A stretch of 64,000 bases of DNA from Hoeflea sp. BAL378 (GCF_000759435.1 NZ_JRJG01000050.1:16710-80709); one strand, 5' to 3'; positions 44,541 through 53,485 are shown, counted from the first letter of the stretch. The notes: generated by a model from the letters alone, not told the origin. Numbers and translations: made by a program.

Positions 44541-45674
44541 ATGACGACTGCACGAATCCTCGACTTCCTTCGCACCCGACGTCCCGACGGTCCCTGCCTG
44601 GTGGTGGACCTTGACGTGGTGCGCGACAATTTCCTGTCCTTCCGCAAGGCGCTGCCGGACAGCTCGATCTTCTATGCCGTCAAGGCCAACCCGGCGCCGG
44701 AGATCCTGCGCCTGCTCGCGGGCCTCGGCTCCAGCTTCGATTGCGCCTCCGTGGCCGAGATCGAAATGGCGATGAAGGCAGGGGCCACCGCCAGCCGCGT
44801 GTCCTATGGCAACACCATCAAGAAGGAGCGGGACATCGCCCGTGCCCATGCGCTGGGCGTGTCGATGTACGCCGTCGACAGCCATGAGGAAGTCGAGAAG
44901 ATCGCCCGCGCCGCGCCCGGCGCCCGGGTGTTCTGCCGGGTTCTGACCGATGGCGAGGGCGCCGAATGGCCGCTTTCGCGCAAGTTCGGCTGCGTGCCGC
45001 AGATGGCGGTCGACGTGCTCGTCTATGCGCACCAGCTTGGCCTGGTCTCGCATGGCGTGTCGTTCCATGTCGGCTCGCAGATGACGAAGCTCGACGCCTG
45101 GGATTCGGCACTCGGCGACGCGCGCCGCGTCTTCGACAAGCTCGCCCAGCAGGGCATCCACCTCAAGATGGTCAACATGGGCGGCGGGTTCCCGACCCGC
45201 TATCTCAAGGACATCCCGACCGCCCAGGCCTATGGCCAGGCGATCTTCGCCTCGCTGCGCAAGCATTTCGGCAACCACATTCCCGAAACCATCATCGAGC
45301 CGGGCCGCGGCATGGTCGGCAATGCCGGCGCGATCAAGGCGGAAGTGGTGCTGGTCTCGCGCAAGTCCGACGAGGACGACGTGCGCTGGGTGTTCCTCGA
45401 CATCGGCAAGTTCGGCGGGCTCGCCGAGACCATGGACGAGGCGATCCGCTACTCGATCGTCACCCCGCGCGACGGCGATGCGGTCGAGCCCTGCGTGCTG
45501 GCCGGGCCGACCTGCGATTCGGCCGATGTGCTCTACGAGAAGACCCCCTATCCGATGCCGGTGTCGCTGACCATCGGCGACGAGGTGCTGATCGAGGGCA
45601 CGGGCGCCTACACGACCACCTACTCGGCCGTTGCCTTCAACGGTTTCGAACCTCTCCGATCCTACGTCATCTGA
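44541..45674 (+). CDS. Ornithine decarboxylase, PLP-dependent (alanine racemase fold)
   Basis: 377 residues, fold type III. The PLP lysine is K48 in SIFYAVKANPAPEIL; SFHVGSQ, NMGGGFPTRY, EPGRGMVGNAG and the second-chain motif VLAGPTCDSADVLY (catalytic Cys in PTCDSAD, plus Asp) are all intact. This is the eukaryotic-type ornithine or lysine/ornithine decarboxylase used by alphaproteobacteria, making putrescine from ornithine. The ATG at 44541 follows GGGAACGGAG. The following GNAT gene may acetylate polyamines. A 9-bp stem overlaps its stop. Confidence 0.94.
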   Translation: MTTARILDFLRTRRPDGPCLVVDLDVVRDNFLSFRKALPDSSIFYAVKANPAPEILRLLAGLGSSFDCASVAEIEMAMKAGATASRVSYGNTIKKERDIARAHALGVSMYAVDSHEEVEKIARAAPGARVFCRVLTDGEGAEWPLSRKFGCVPQMAVDVLVYAHQLGLVSHGVSFHVGSQMTKLDAWDSALGDARRVFDKLAQQGIHLKMVNMGGGFPTRYLKDIPTAQAYGQAIFASLRKHFGNHIPETIIEPGRGMVGNAGAIKAEVVLVSRKSDEDDVRWVFLDIGKFGGLAETMDEAIRYSIVTPRDGDAVEPCVLAGPTCDSADVLYEKTPYPMPVSLTIGDEVLIEGTGAYTTTYSAVAFNGFEPLRSYVI

Positions 45675-45691
45675 ACGGATTTTCCGTTCAG
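45671..45691 (+). terminator. Stem-loop overlapping the ornithine decarboxylase stop
   Basis: CTGAACGGA (45671-45679) pairs perfectly with TCCGTTCAG (45683-45691) around TTT. A short CCTTTTC follows at about 45698. It may be a partial terminator before the GNAT gene 88 bp downstream. Confidence 0.55.
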
Positions 45692-45778
45692 AGCTGCCTT
45701 TTCGCGCGCGGGCTACCGCGTGCGGGGAGGCCTTGTGCACCGTTTTTTTCAGGCTTTGCGCAGCCGAGGATAAGAGCC

Positions 45779-46372
45779 ATGACACCCGATCTGCCGATTT
45801 TCACCGTACCGGACTTCGTCATTGACGCCGAAGCGGACGCCGACGTCCAGGCGCGGGAAGCCCTGCTCGACCGCGCCATGGGCGAGGGCCGCAAGCGCAA
45901 GAGTTCGGAGAAGCTCAGGCGCGGCAGGCTGCCGTCGCCCGGGCTCGCCTTCGTCGCCCGCAATGGCGCCGGCGCGGTCATCGGCAGCGTGCGGCTGTGG
46001 GATGTGGCCTGCGGCGACAAGCCCCTGCTGCTGCTCGGACCGCTGGCGGTCGAGCCGTCGGCCGCCGGGCACGGCGTCGGATCCGCCTTGATGCGGCATG
46101 CCATGGCCCGCGCCGCGGAGCTGGGGCATGGCGCGATCATCCTTGTTGGGGATGCGCCCTATTACGCAAGGTTCGGGTTTTCCGCGCTGAAGACCGGCGG
46201 CGTGATGATGCCGGGACCCGTGGAGCGTGATCGGCTGCTGGGGCACGAGCTCAGGAGCGGCCATCTCGATGGGGTGGGCGGGCTTCTGGCCGCGCGCGGA
46301 CGTCGGGCGGAACGCGCCCAGCCGCAGCCGCAGAGGTCTCCGGTCCCCGCCCGGATTGCCCGGGTGGCGTAG
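45779..46372 (+). CDS. GNAT family N-acetyltransferase, YhbS-like
   Basis: 197 residues. GPLAVEPSAAGHGVGSALMRHAMARAAELGHGAIILVGDAPYYARFGFSALKTG is the acetyl-CoA-binding and C-terminal core of YhbS/COG3153 acetyltransferases. N-acetyltransferases of this kind often follow ornithine decarboxylase in alphaproteobacteria, so acetylation of putrescine or a related amine is a reasonable guess. The C-terminal 25 residues are Arg/Pro/Gln-rich and probably disordered. The spacing to the preceding gene allows read-through past the stem-loop. Confidence 0.83.
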   Translation: MTPDLPIFTVPDFVIDAEADADVQAREALLDRAMGEGRKRKSSEKLRRGRLPSPGLAFVARNGAGAVIGSVRLWDVACGDKPLLLLGPLAVEPSAAGHGVGSALMRHAMARAAELGHGAIILVGDAPYYARFGFSALKTGGVMMPGPVERDRLLGHELRSGHLDGVGGLLAARGRRAERAQPQPQRSPVPARIARVA

Positions 46373-46459
46373 GCGGCTCCGGTCGGGCGGCGCCAGTCAA
46401 ACGAATGCGCCGGAGCGGAGGGGCGCCCGGCGCAGTCGCTGTGACACGGAGAGGTGTGG

Positions 46460-46699
46460 TCAGAACACGATCCCGTTGCCGAAATTGACCGGGCCCGACG
46501 GGTATTTCGTTGCGGCCTTGGCGTCGTCGCGGAGAATGGTCGACGTGGCGGTGCAGTCGATGCCCGCCTTGGCGGCCTTGTCGGGGTTCTTGGTGCAAAG
46601 AGCTGCCTTTGTGTCGACCGTCGCGGCGGATGCGGACGCGGTGACGAAGGGCAGGATCGTTGCCAGGGAAAGGGCTGCGGCAATTGCGAACTTGTTCAT
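46460..46699 (-). CDS. Small secreted protein with two cysteines, unknown
   Basis: 79 residues. A signal peptide (MNKFAIAAALSLATILPFVTASASA, cleavage about residue 25) is followed by a mature part of about 54 residues with two cysteines (ALCTKNP and GIDCTAT), likely one disulphide, and a neutral tail VNFGNGIVF. GGAGACGACC precedes the ATG at 46699. It is divergent from a membrane-bound AraC-type regulator 255 bp away. I know no family; it might be a structural, signalling or stress protein. Confidence 0.62.
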   Translation of the reverse strand: MNKFAIAAALSLATILPFVTASASAATVDTKAALCTKNPDKAAKAGIDCTATSTILRDDAKAATKYPSGPVNFGNGIVF

Positions 46700-46954
46700 G
46701 GTCGTCTCCTTTGAGGGCGTGTTGAATTCGGAGTGCCGCCTCGATTGGCTTGGGAGCAGCGGAACCGAACCGGCGATGTCCGCAATCTGCAGCCTGCGTG
46801 GCTTGCGTGCCGCGCGACTTCGAAATCTGGCGCTGGAGTTTCAGTTTCGGCGCATCATTTCCGGAATCGATTGGACTACGGGCGCGCCAGCGCCTATCTC
46901 GGAGGGAAATGCCGGGACCCGCTCAACGGGCCGGGCCAGCATGCGGATCTGAAG

Positions 46955-48022
46955 ATGTCATTCGAATTGACCCTGGCCGGCTTCATCGACCTGCTCCTGC
47001 GCGGAGGGACCTTTGGCGTCCTTTTGCTCATCATTATCCGCTTCGCCCGCCGGCCGGAATTCGGCTCGCTCTGCGCGACCGGCATCCTGTTCGGCGTCAC
47101 CGGCCTGGTCGAGATCGTCCTCAACGCGCCGCCGGTGCTCACTGAGCTGGCGCCGGCGGGCGTCGTGGTCGTCGCTTTCCAGCAGTTTCACTTCGTCACC
47201 TTGTGGTGGTTCATCCTGGCGCTGTTTGACGACCGGTTTAGCTGGCGGCCGACATACTTCTGGCCGATCGCCGTCTCGGCGCCGCTGATCGCCGGCGCCT
47301 CTTTCGCCGCCGACAGTCTGCAGGTGTGGTTCACGGTCGCGTTGGTTCTGCTCAACAGTTGCATCCTGGGGCTGATCATCCACACGGCCTTGCGTCACCG
47401 GAACAGCGATCTCATCGACGACCGGCGCAATTTCAGCCTGGCGCTGGCTTTCTCGGTGCCGCCCTTCACTTTGTTCGTGTTCGTGACCAATCTGATCAGC
47501 TTCGACGCGCCGCTGCTGTCGGCGCTGTGCCTTGTCTATTCCGCGGTGTATTTCATCCTTGCCCTCGGATTCTCCTACTGGCTGACCAGCCTCAAGGAGG
47601 GGCTGTTCCAGCGGACGGGAAATGGTGCGGTGCCGCCGGTGGCGCGCAGCGAGCTGTCTGCTGCCGACCGGCTGGAGCTCGACCGGGTGGTCAAGGCGAT
47701 GGACGGAGGATTGTATCTGGAGCCGGGCCTGAGCATCGGCGGGCTGGCCGATATTCTGCGGATTCCGGAGCATAGGCTGCGGCGGCTGATCAACAGCGGT
47801 CTGGGCTACCGGAACTTCGCGGCCTTCGTCAATGACTACAGGATCGACGAGGCCAAGCGCCGGCTCTCGGATCCCGAGATGGCGCGCGAGCAGATCATCC
47901 AGCACGCCTTCTCGCTGGGCTATGCGTCGCTGGCCCCGTTCAACCGGGCCTTCCGCGAGCGGGTCGGCGTGAGCCCGACCGAGTTCCGGGAAGAAGCGCT
48001 CACCCGCATGGCCGCCGAATAG
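46955..48022 (+). CDS. AraC family regulator with multi-span membrane N-terminus
   Basis: 355 residues. Residues about 8-215 hold six or seven membrane spans (FIDLLLRGGTFGVLLLIIIRF, WWFILALF, FTVALVLLNSCILGLII, LYFILALGFSYWLTSL). About 245-350 is an AraC/XylS DNA-binding domain (LSIGGLADILRIPEHRLRRLINSGLGYRNFAAFVNDYRIDEAKRRLSD and ASLAPFNRAFRERVGVSPTEFR). It therefore senses at or within the membrane while binding DNA. The ATG at 46955 is chosen for the clean N-terminus. Ligand unknown; the divergent small secreted protein is a candidate target or partner. Confidence 0.87.
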   Translation: MSFELTLAGFIDLLLRGGTFGVLLLIIIRFARRPEFGSLCATGILFGVTGLVEIVLNAPPVLTELAPAGVVVVAFQQFHFVTLWWFILALFDDRFSWRPTYFWPIAVSAPLIAGASFAADSLQVWFTVALVLLNSCILGLIIHTALRHRNSDLIDDRRNFSLALAFSVPPFTLFVFVTNLISFDAPLLSALCLVYSAVYFILALGFSYWLTSLKEGLFQRTGNGAVPPVARSELSAADRLELDRVVKAMDGGLYLEPGLSIGGLADILRIPEHRLRRLINSGLGYRNFAAFVNDYRIDEAKRRLSDPEMAREQIIQHAFSLGYASLAPFNRAFRERVGVSPTEFREEALTRMAAE

Positions 48023-48162
48023 CCGGATTCCGGGCCGGATAGGCCCGTCTTGACACGGCGACACCGCGCACCTATCTGACCGTCTTCGGGTCTGGAGCCC
48101 CGGCCGTCCGCAGGCGTAATGCCCATGGTGAAGTCTCCGGCATTCGAGCAGTCACCTTTTTG

Positions 48163-48213
48163 ATGACATGCCTGACGGTGGAATGCGGACGCCCCTCTGC
48201 TACGGCATGTCAT
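48163..48213 (+). repeat. 10-bp inverted repeat upstream of the 148-residue protein
   Basis: ATGACATGCC (48163-48172) and GGCATGTCAT (48204-48213) are perfect complements separated by 31 nt. The repeat ends just before the ribosome site at about 48215. It could be a leader hairpin or a two-site operator. Confidence 0.5.
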
Positions 48214-48228
48214 GACAGGAGAACTGCC

Positions 48229-48675
48229 ATGCGTGATCACACGCACCTGCCGCCCTTGAGTGCATTGAAAGACCAGGCCCGGCGCCTGAGAAGCCGTCTC
48301 GAAGCCAATGGCGAAACCATCGGTCATTCGAAGGCGCTCGAACTGATCGCGGCGCAACACGGCTACAACGACTGGAACACCCTGCACGCCGCCCTGGGCA
48401 ACCGGGCCGGGCCTGAAAGCCTTGCCCCGGGCGCCCGCGTCTCCGGCGCCTATCTGGGTCAGCCGTTCTCGGCCCGGATCGTCGGCATCCAGGCGATCAC
48501 CTCGGCGCCGGGGAACTTCCGGGTGTCGCTGGACCTCGATGAAGCCGTCGACGTGGTGACCTTCGACAGTTTCTCGGCATTCCGTAAGCGGGTCAACGGG
48601 GTCATCGGCAAGGATGGCATCAGCCGCGAACGGACCTCGAACGGCCGTCCGCAACTGGAACTGTCCTGGGCGTAA
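48229..48675 (+). CDS. Glyoxalase-superfamily-type helical domain protein, unknown
   Basis: 148 residues. The N-terminal part (LSALKDQARRLRSRLEANGETIGHSKALELIAAQHGYNDWNTLHAAL) is a short helical module found in a number of proteobacterial proteins annotated as glyoxalase superfamily, where it precedes or follows other domains. The C-terminal half (GARVSGAYLGQPFSARIVGIQAITSAPGNFRVSLDLDEAVDVV) is beta-rich. I cannot name an activity. The start at 48229 has CAGGAG upstream. Monocistronic, convergent with the WD40 gene. Confidence 0.68.
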   Translation: MRDHTHLPPLSALKDQARRLRSRLEANGETIGHSKALELIAAQHGYNDWNTLHAALGNRAGPESLAPGARVSGAYLGQPFSARIVGIQAITSAPGNFRVSLDLDEAVDVVTFDSFSAFRKRVNGVIGKDGISRERTSNGRPQLELSWA

Positions 48676-48686
48676 CCGCCTGAAGG

Positions 48687-49676
48687 CTAACCCGCGATGT
48701 CGACAACGCCACAGTCGCCTGCCTGCGTTCCGAACGCGAGCAGGCGGCCTGGTCTGTTCCAGGCCATGGCGGTGATGGGGCCCTTGCCCGGACGCCTGAG
48801 CAGGGCTTCCTTGCTGTCGGCGATGCGCACGGCGAGCACCATGCCGTCGCCGAAGCCGATGGCAACGAGATCCTCCACCGGATGGCAGGCCACCGAGGTC
48901 ACCATCGTGTCGGCGCGCTGGCCGAGCTCCAGCGGCGCCTTGCCCATCGGCCCGTCCTTGCCCGAGAACGGCCAGACGATCGCCGACGGCGCGCCCGACG
49001 AGGCGAGCCATTTGCCCTTGTTCGACCAGGACAGTGACTTGACCTTGGCCGGATAGCCGGTCATGCGCATGTGGCGCTGCTCGGCTCCCGGCTTGCCGTC
49101 GAGCTTCCAGCCATGCAGCGCGTTTTCCTGCATGGCGGTGACCAGGAACCGGCCGTCGGGGCTGAACAGCACCTGGTTGTGGGCGCCTTTCCACTCGAAA
49201 TCGAGCGCCGGCGCGCTGCCTTGGACGAAGGCGAAGGAGACGCCGTTGTAGCGCGCCATGGCGAGTCTCAGGCCTTTCGGCGCGAAGGCAAGGCCTTCGA
49301 TGGTGCGCGCTTCCTCGAAGACCCGCTCGGTTCCGTCGGAAAGCAGCACGGTCGCCTGGCGGCCTTCGGCGAAGGCGACCGCGCCCTGCGGTCCGGCCGC
49401 GACCGCGCCGACCCATTTGCGGGCGGCCGGGCGCAGCGTGGTCTCGGTGCCGTCGGCGGACAGCCGCATCACCTTGCCGTCCTCGCCGCCGGTGATCAGG
49501 CCCTGGCCGTCCCAGGTGACGGTTGCCGACAGCAATCCGTCATGCAGCTCGTGACGCCTTGTTCCATGATCGAGGCGGACCACCAGCCCGGAGGCAAGCG
49601 CGAAGGCCGGAACATCGCCCAGGAACGCAGCCGCGAGGCAATGGTCGTCGAGATCTATCGGCGCGACAGTTGGCAT
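48687..49676 (-). CDS. WD40-repeat protein, partner of CobW-type GTPase
   Basis: 329 residues forming about seven WD40-like blades (TWDGQGLITGGEDGKVMRLSADG, SPDGRFLVTAMQENALHGWKLDG, SLSWSNKGKWLASSGAPSAIVWPF, AWNRPGRLLAFGTQAGDCGVVDI). No signal peptide, so cytoplasmic. It lies 12 bp downstream of a CobW/COG0523 GTPase gene on the same strand. This WD40-GTPase pairing recurs in alphaproteobacteria, suggesting a scaffold or client in zinc allocation. The precise role is unknown. Confidence 0.82.
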   Translation of the reverse strand: MPTVAPIDLDDHCLAAAFLGDVPAFALASGLVVRLDHGTRRHELHDGLLSATVTWDGQGLITGGEDGKVMRLSADGTETTLRPAARKWVGAVAAGPQGAVAFAEGRQATVLLSDGTERVFEEARTIEGLAFAPKGLRLAMARYNGVSFAFVQGSAPALDFEWKGAHNQVLFSPDGRFLVTAMQENALHGWKLDGKPGAEQRHMRMTGYPAKVKSLSWSNKGKWLASSGAPSAIVWPFSGKDGPMGKAPLELGQRADTMVTSVACHPVEDLVAIGFGDGMVLAVRIADSKEALLRRPGKGPITAMAWNRPGRLLAFGTQAGDCGVVDIAG

Positions 49677-49688
49677 GGTTTTCCGTCC

Positions 49689-50786
49689 TCAGGCCTGGCA
49701 GGCCAGGAAGGTCCGCTCGAGCTTTTCGCGGTCGAGCTCACGGCCGATGAAGACGAGGCGGCTTTCGCGCTTCTCGCCCTCCTTCCAGGGCCGCTGGTGA
49801 TCGCCCTCGACGATCATGTGCACGCCCTGGATGACGTAGCGATCGGCGTCGCCCTCGAAGGCGATGATGCCCTTGAGCCTGAGGATGTTCGGACCCTCGA
49901 GCTGGGTGATCTTCTCGATCCAGGGGAAGAACCGCTTCGGATTGACCGGCCCGGCGCGCAGCGACACCGACTGGATGGTCAGATCGTGGATTGCCGAAGG
50001 GGCCGCATGGTCGTGATGGGCGTGGTCATGATGGTCATGGCCGTGATGATCGTGGCCATGATGATCGTGATCGTGATCATGATCGCAGTCGGGGCCACAG
50101 GCGTGATCGGGGTGGTCGTGATCGAGGAAATGCGGATCGTTGTCGAGCGCCCGGCTGAGATCGAAGGCGCCGCGGTCAAGCACCTGGTCGAGCGGCACGG
50201 CGGCGCGTTCGGTGCGGTGGATGCGGGCGGAGGGGTTGATCGCCCGCACGGTGCGTTCGACGGCTTCGAGTTCCTCGGGGCTCACGAGATCGGTCTTGTT
50301 GAGCAGCACCACGTCGGCGAAGGCGATCTGGTCCTCGGCCTCGCGGCTGTCCTTCAGGCGCGCGGGCAGGTGGCGCGCGTCGACAAGGGCGACGACGGCG
50401 TCGAGCCGGGTCTTGGCGCGTACGTCCTCGTCCATGAAGAAGGTCTGGGCGACGGGCACCGGATCGGCGAGGCCGGTGGTCTCGACGATGATCGCGTCGA
50501 AGCGGCCGGGCCGGCGCATCAGGCCTTCGACCACGCGGATCAGGTCGCCGCGCACGGTGCAGCAGACGCAGCCATTGTTCATTTCGTAGATTTCCTCGTC
50601 GGATTCCACGATCAGGTCGTTGTCGATGCCGATTTCGCCGAATTCATTGACGATCACCGCATAGCGCTTGCCATGCGGCTCGGACAGGATGCGGTTGAGC
50701 AGGGTGGTCTTTCCGGCGCCGAGATAACCGGTGAGCACGGTCACGGGAATCGGGGCAACGGGGGTGAGGGCGGGCGCTTCGCTCAT
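49689..50786 (-). CDS. CobW/COG0523 family metal-chaperone GTPase
   Basis: 365 residues. P-loop [15 protein letters not shown] (residues 20-34), the metal-binding NNGCVCC motif (C73, C75, C76), [13 protein letters not shown] switch ([11 protein letters not shown]), and NKTDLV base recognition are all intact. A His/Asp-rich insert around residues 230-270 is typical of zinc-handling members. The CobW_C domain closes the protein. It probably delivers zinc to client enzymes under limitation. The ATG at 50786 is used; an upstream start would add 12 unrelated residues. No clear Zur box was found upstream. Confidence 0.92.
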   Translation of the reverse strand: MSEAPALTPVAPIPVTVLTGYLGAGKTTLLNRILSEPHGKRYAVIVNEFGEIGIDNDLIVESDEEIYEMNNGCVCCTVRGDLIRVVEGLMRRPGRFDAIIVETTGLADPVPVAQTFFMDEDVRAKTRLDAVVALVDARHLPARLKDSREAEDQIAFADVVLLNKTDLVSPEELEAVERTVRAINPSARIHRTERAAVPLDQVLDRGAFDLSRALDNDPHFLDHDHPDHACGPDCDHDHDHDHHGHDHHGHDHHDHAHHDHAAPSAIHDLTIQSVSLRAGPVNPKRFFPWIEKITQLEGPNILRLKGIIAFEGDADRYVIQGVHMIVEGDHQRPWKEGEKRESRLVFIGRELDREKLERTFLACQA

Positions 50787-50849
50787 GAGAACTCTCTCAT
50801 TGGGGTGTGATTGGTCTCCCATATAGGCGCTTCGCGTCGGTTATGCCAC

Positions 50850-51818
50850 TCACAAGGACATGATGTGCCGCGCCAACGCGTGAGCCGATTGATGCGCGGC
50901 TTCCGCGCGCGCGTCGATGCACCAGTCGCCGCAGGCAAACAGCGTGTCGTCCGCGTTGCCGATGTACGGGCGGTCCAGCGGCATTTCCACCAGGGCGTGA
51001 CGCCAGCGGTGAAGATCGACATGGACGGGAGCGGGCAGGTCCGCGCCAAGCCCGGTCTGGGTGCGCATGGCGCCCAGCATCTCGGCCTCCAGCATGTCCG
51101 GGGCGGCTTCGAGGTGGCTGCGGCTCCAGCCGGGCGCGGCATGCAGCACGAAGGTCTCGCCGCTGCGGCCGGGCTTGGAGCTGTTGCGCGCAATCAGCGC
51201 AAGGATGTCGCCGGCCCCTCCGCGGATCAGATCCGGCACCTGATCGCCGAGCGGCGGATCGAAAGCCAGCAAGGCGGTCCAGCAGGGCGCCATCCTGACC
51301 CCTTCCAGCGGGCCGAAGGCCGGGTCGAGCGGCGCGAGCAGGGCATGGGCCTGGGGGGCGGGGATCGCGGCCACGACCTGGCCGGCCGAGTAATGCCGCG
51401 CGATGCCATCGCCGTGGCCGGCTTCGACGACATAGCGCCCGTCCTGCCGGGAGATGGTCCGGGCGTGGAGCCCGAAGTCGACGTCGAGGCCCCGGGCCAG
51501 GACGCTGCCGATGGTCGACATTCCGGGCTGGCCCACCCACCACGGCCTGGCGCTGTCCTTGCCGTCGGGCTTCCACACCGCCATGTTGCCCTCTTGCGCA
51601 AGCCGATTGATCAGCGCGGTGAAGGCGGGCGTGCGGCTGGTCAGGTATTGCGCGCCGTGATCGAAGCTTCCCCATTCGCTCTGGCGCGTGGACAGGCGTC
51701 CGCCGGGGGTACCCGATTTTTCGATGAGCCTGACATGGGCGCCCTGCCTGGCAAGATGATCCGCCAGGGTCAGGCCGGCCAGGCCCGCGCCGATGACGAG
51801 GATATCAGTATTGATCAT
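50850..51818 (-). CDS. FAD-dependent amine-oxidase-like protein (renalase-type)
   Basis: 322 residues. ILVIGAGLAGLTLADHLARQGAHVRLIEKSGTPGGRLSTR is the FAD dinucleotide fingerprint plus the GG-x-L-x-T extension; WGSFDHGAQYLTSRTPAF and the C-terminal ACGDWCIDARAEAAHQSAHALARHI match the renalase/NAD(P)-binding group of flavin oxidases. Bacterial renalases reoxidise aberrant forms of NAD(P)H, but substrate cannot be inferred here. It is alone, with an AT-richer 175-bp stretch upstream. Confidence 0.83.
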   Translation of the reverse strand: MINTDILVIGAGLAGLTLADHLARQGAHVRLIEKSGTPGGRLSTRQSEWGSFDHGAQYLTSRTPAFTALINRLAQEGNMAVWKPDGKDSARPWWVGQPGMSTIGSVLARGLDVDFGLHARTISRQDGRYVVEAGHGDGIARHYSAGQVVAAIPAPQAHALLAPLDPAFGPLEGVRMAPCWTALLAFDPPLGDQVPDLIRGGAGDILALIARNSSKPGRSGETFVLHAAPGWSRSHLEAAPDMLEAEMLGAMRTQTGLGADLPAPVHVDLHRWRHALVEMPLDRPYIGNADDTLFACGDWCIDARAEAAHQSAHALARHIMSL

Positions 51819-51993
51819 GGTGCTATTTCTATGTATTTGCCGGTGCAGTAAACATTGTGAAAAGTCCATGTATTAAGGAAGGAAATCGCGAAACTTCGCC
51901 AATAAGACAGATTAATGTTTGCCGAACAAGTGGGGACGCCGCCAGGCGCCGGCTTTGACCGAAGGACCGGACCCTTGGCGCCAGGGCGCAGGC

Positions 51994-52737
51994 TCACGCC
52001 AGTTCGCTTACGTCGAACGCCGCCATGTCGGCCAGCAGTTCGCCAAGCCCGTGCACGGCGTGGGCGAGGAGGGCCTCGCCCTTCTCGGCGCTTGCACGGC
52101 TCGCATTGCCGGCCGCGCCATCGGTGTTGAGATCGGACATCTTCCAGCCGAACGCATGGGGGCCATAGGCGCGCAGATGGGTGAACCGCCGCGCATAGTC
52201 CGCCTGCCGCGACGGGAAATCGCGCAGCGCGTCGAGGCGCACGAGATCCGGCCGTATCGCCAGCATCACCGAGGTCTCGATCTCTCCGCCGTGGATGTCG
52301 AGAGCCTTGTCGGCCGGACTGATGAGACCTTGCGGCACGCCGAACCGGGTCCAACTGGTCGCCACGGCCAGCATGTTGAAGCGCACGCGGGCTTCGGTGG
52401 CGACGATCGTCAGCAGCGGCGAGTTTCCGCCATGGGCATTGAGCAGCATCAAGCGGCGCATGCCGCGGCCGGCGCATTCGCCGGCAATGCCGAGCCAGCG
52501 ATGGACCGCTTCGTCGAAGGCAAGCGTTCGCGTTCCTGACACATCCATGTGCTCGATAGAGTAGCCAACTGATTCGACCGGGAGGATCTCGAGCTTGATC
52601 GGGGCTTTGACACCCGCGGCGAGCCTTTCGGCAACGGCCTGCGCGATCAGCGCGTCGGTCTCGAACGGAAGATGCGGACCGTGCTGTTCATGGGCTCCCA
52701 GCGGCAGGATGGCGATCGGCACGGATTGTAGGGGCAT
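51994..52737 (-). CDS. Creatininase family amidohydrolase
   Basis: 247 residues. The metal site is clear: LPLGAHEQHGPHLPFETD near the N-terminus, LLNAHGGN in the middle and DIHGGEIETS towards the C-terminus. The family opens creatinine, formamides or lactams and includes MftE and FAPy deformylase. The neighbouring genes do not reveal the substrate. The frame is open further upstream, but the ATG at 52737 gives the canonical start. Divergent from a MarR regulator 79 bp away, which may control it. Confidence 0.88.
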   Translation of the reverse strand: MPLQSVPIAILPLGAHEQHGPHLPFETDALIAQAVAERLAAGVKAPIKLEILPVESVGYSIEHMDVSGTRTLAFDEAVHRWLGIAGECAGRGMRRLMLLNAHGGNSPLLTIVATEARVRFNMLAVATSWTRFGVPQGLISPADKALDIHGGEIETSVMLAIRPDLVRLDALRDFPSRQADYARRFTHLRAYGPHAFGWKMSDLNTDGAAGNASRASAEKGEALLAHAVHGLGELLADMAAFDVSELA

Positions 52738-52816
52738 GGAGTGGTTTTTCCGCTCAGGCTTGGATAGGCTCAGGAGCCTAGGGTGATGGAACAAAGGCTG
52801 CAAGAAGGAGCTGTCC

Positions 52817-53389
52817 ATGTCCGGTAAAAAGAAGAACAAGACCAAGAAGGCGAAAAAGACCGCCCAGGCCGAAGCGCTATCGCTGATCAACCATGTCGCG
52901 CGCAACGCGCGGACGGCCTTGTCGCGCCATTTACTCGATCTCGGCCTCTATGCCGGGCAGGATGGCGTCATGCTGGCGCTGGACGGGTATGACGGCCAGA
53001 CGCCGGGCGCCATCGCCGCCTCGCTCGGCGTCAAGGCGCCGACGATCACCAAGACCATCGGCCGTCTGGCGGCGCAAGGATTCGTCCGGCGCGAGGGCTC
53101 CAAGGATGACGGCAGGATGATGCTGGTGTTCCTCACCGATGCCGGCCGCGACCAGATCAAGGCGGTCCGCAAGGCGCAGCGGCGGACGGAGAAGTCGGCC
53201 TTCGCCGGCCTGAAGGAAAAGGAAGTCGCGCATCTGCTGGAGTTGTTGTCCAAGGTCGACGCCAGTATCGCCTCCGAGCTTAGCAGCGCCAGCGTCTCTC
53301 CCGCCGACCGGCTGCTGGAGAGGGACGCCCTGGAGCCGCAGGCGGACGACATTCCGTTCGGCGAAGAAGCGACTGCGGAAACTGATTGA
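52817..53389 (+). CDS. MarR family transcriptional regulator
   Basis: 190 residues. A very basic N-terminal extension (KKKNKTKKAKKTAQ) precedes the winged-helix core: LGLYAGQDGVMLALDGYDGQTPGAIAASLGVKAPTITKTIGRLAAQGFVRREGSKDDGRMMLVFLTDAGRDQI. The C-terminal 40 residues are acidic and probably disordered. It is divergent from the creatininase gene and 96 bp before a LacI regulator. Effector unknown. Confidence 0.87.
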   Translation: MSGKKKNKTKKAKKTAQAEALSLINHVARNARTALSRHLLDLGLYAGQDGVMLALDGYDGQTPGAIAASLGVKAPTITKTIGRLAAQGFVRREGSKDDGRMMLVFLTDAGRDQIKAVRKAQRRTEKSAFAGLKEKEVAHLLELLSKVDASIASELSSASVSPADRLLERDALEPQADDIPFGEEATAETD

Positions 53390-53400
53390 TTGCCAGCCCG

Positions 53401-53434
53401 GTTTAAACCTTTTAGATTTGTTTAAACGTTTGAA
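53401..53434. promoter_or_regulatory. LacI-type operator pair upstream of the LacI regulator
   Basis: Two identical palindromes GTTTAAAC lie at 53401-53408 and 53420-53427, 19 bp apart. The second extends to TTTAAACGTTTGAA (53421-53434), a 14-bp near-palindrome with the central CG typical of LacI-family operators. It lies 52 bp before the regulator start, indicating autoregulation. Confidence 0.62.
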
Positions 53435-53485
53435 TCGGGGCCGCACGCCTCGGCACTGCAATCGGACTCTGGCGGGAAACGGGAA

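Noticed and set aside
44171..44614. A 147-codon plus-strand ORF across the ornithine decarboxylase leader
   Set aside because: It overlaps the decarboxylase start in another frame, has no ribosome site or motif, and the region folds into hairpins.
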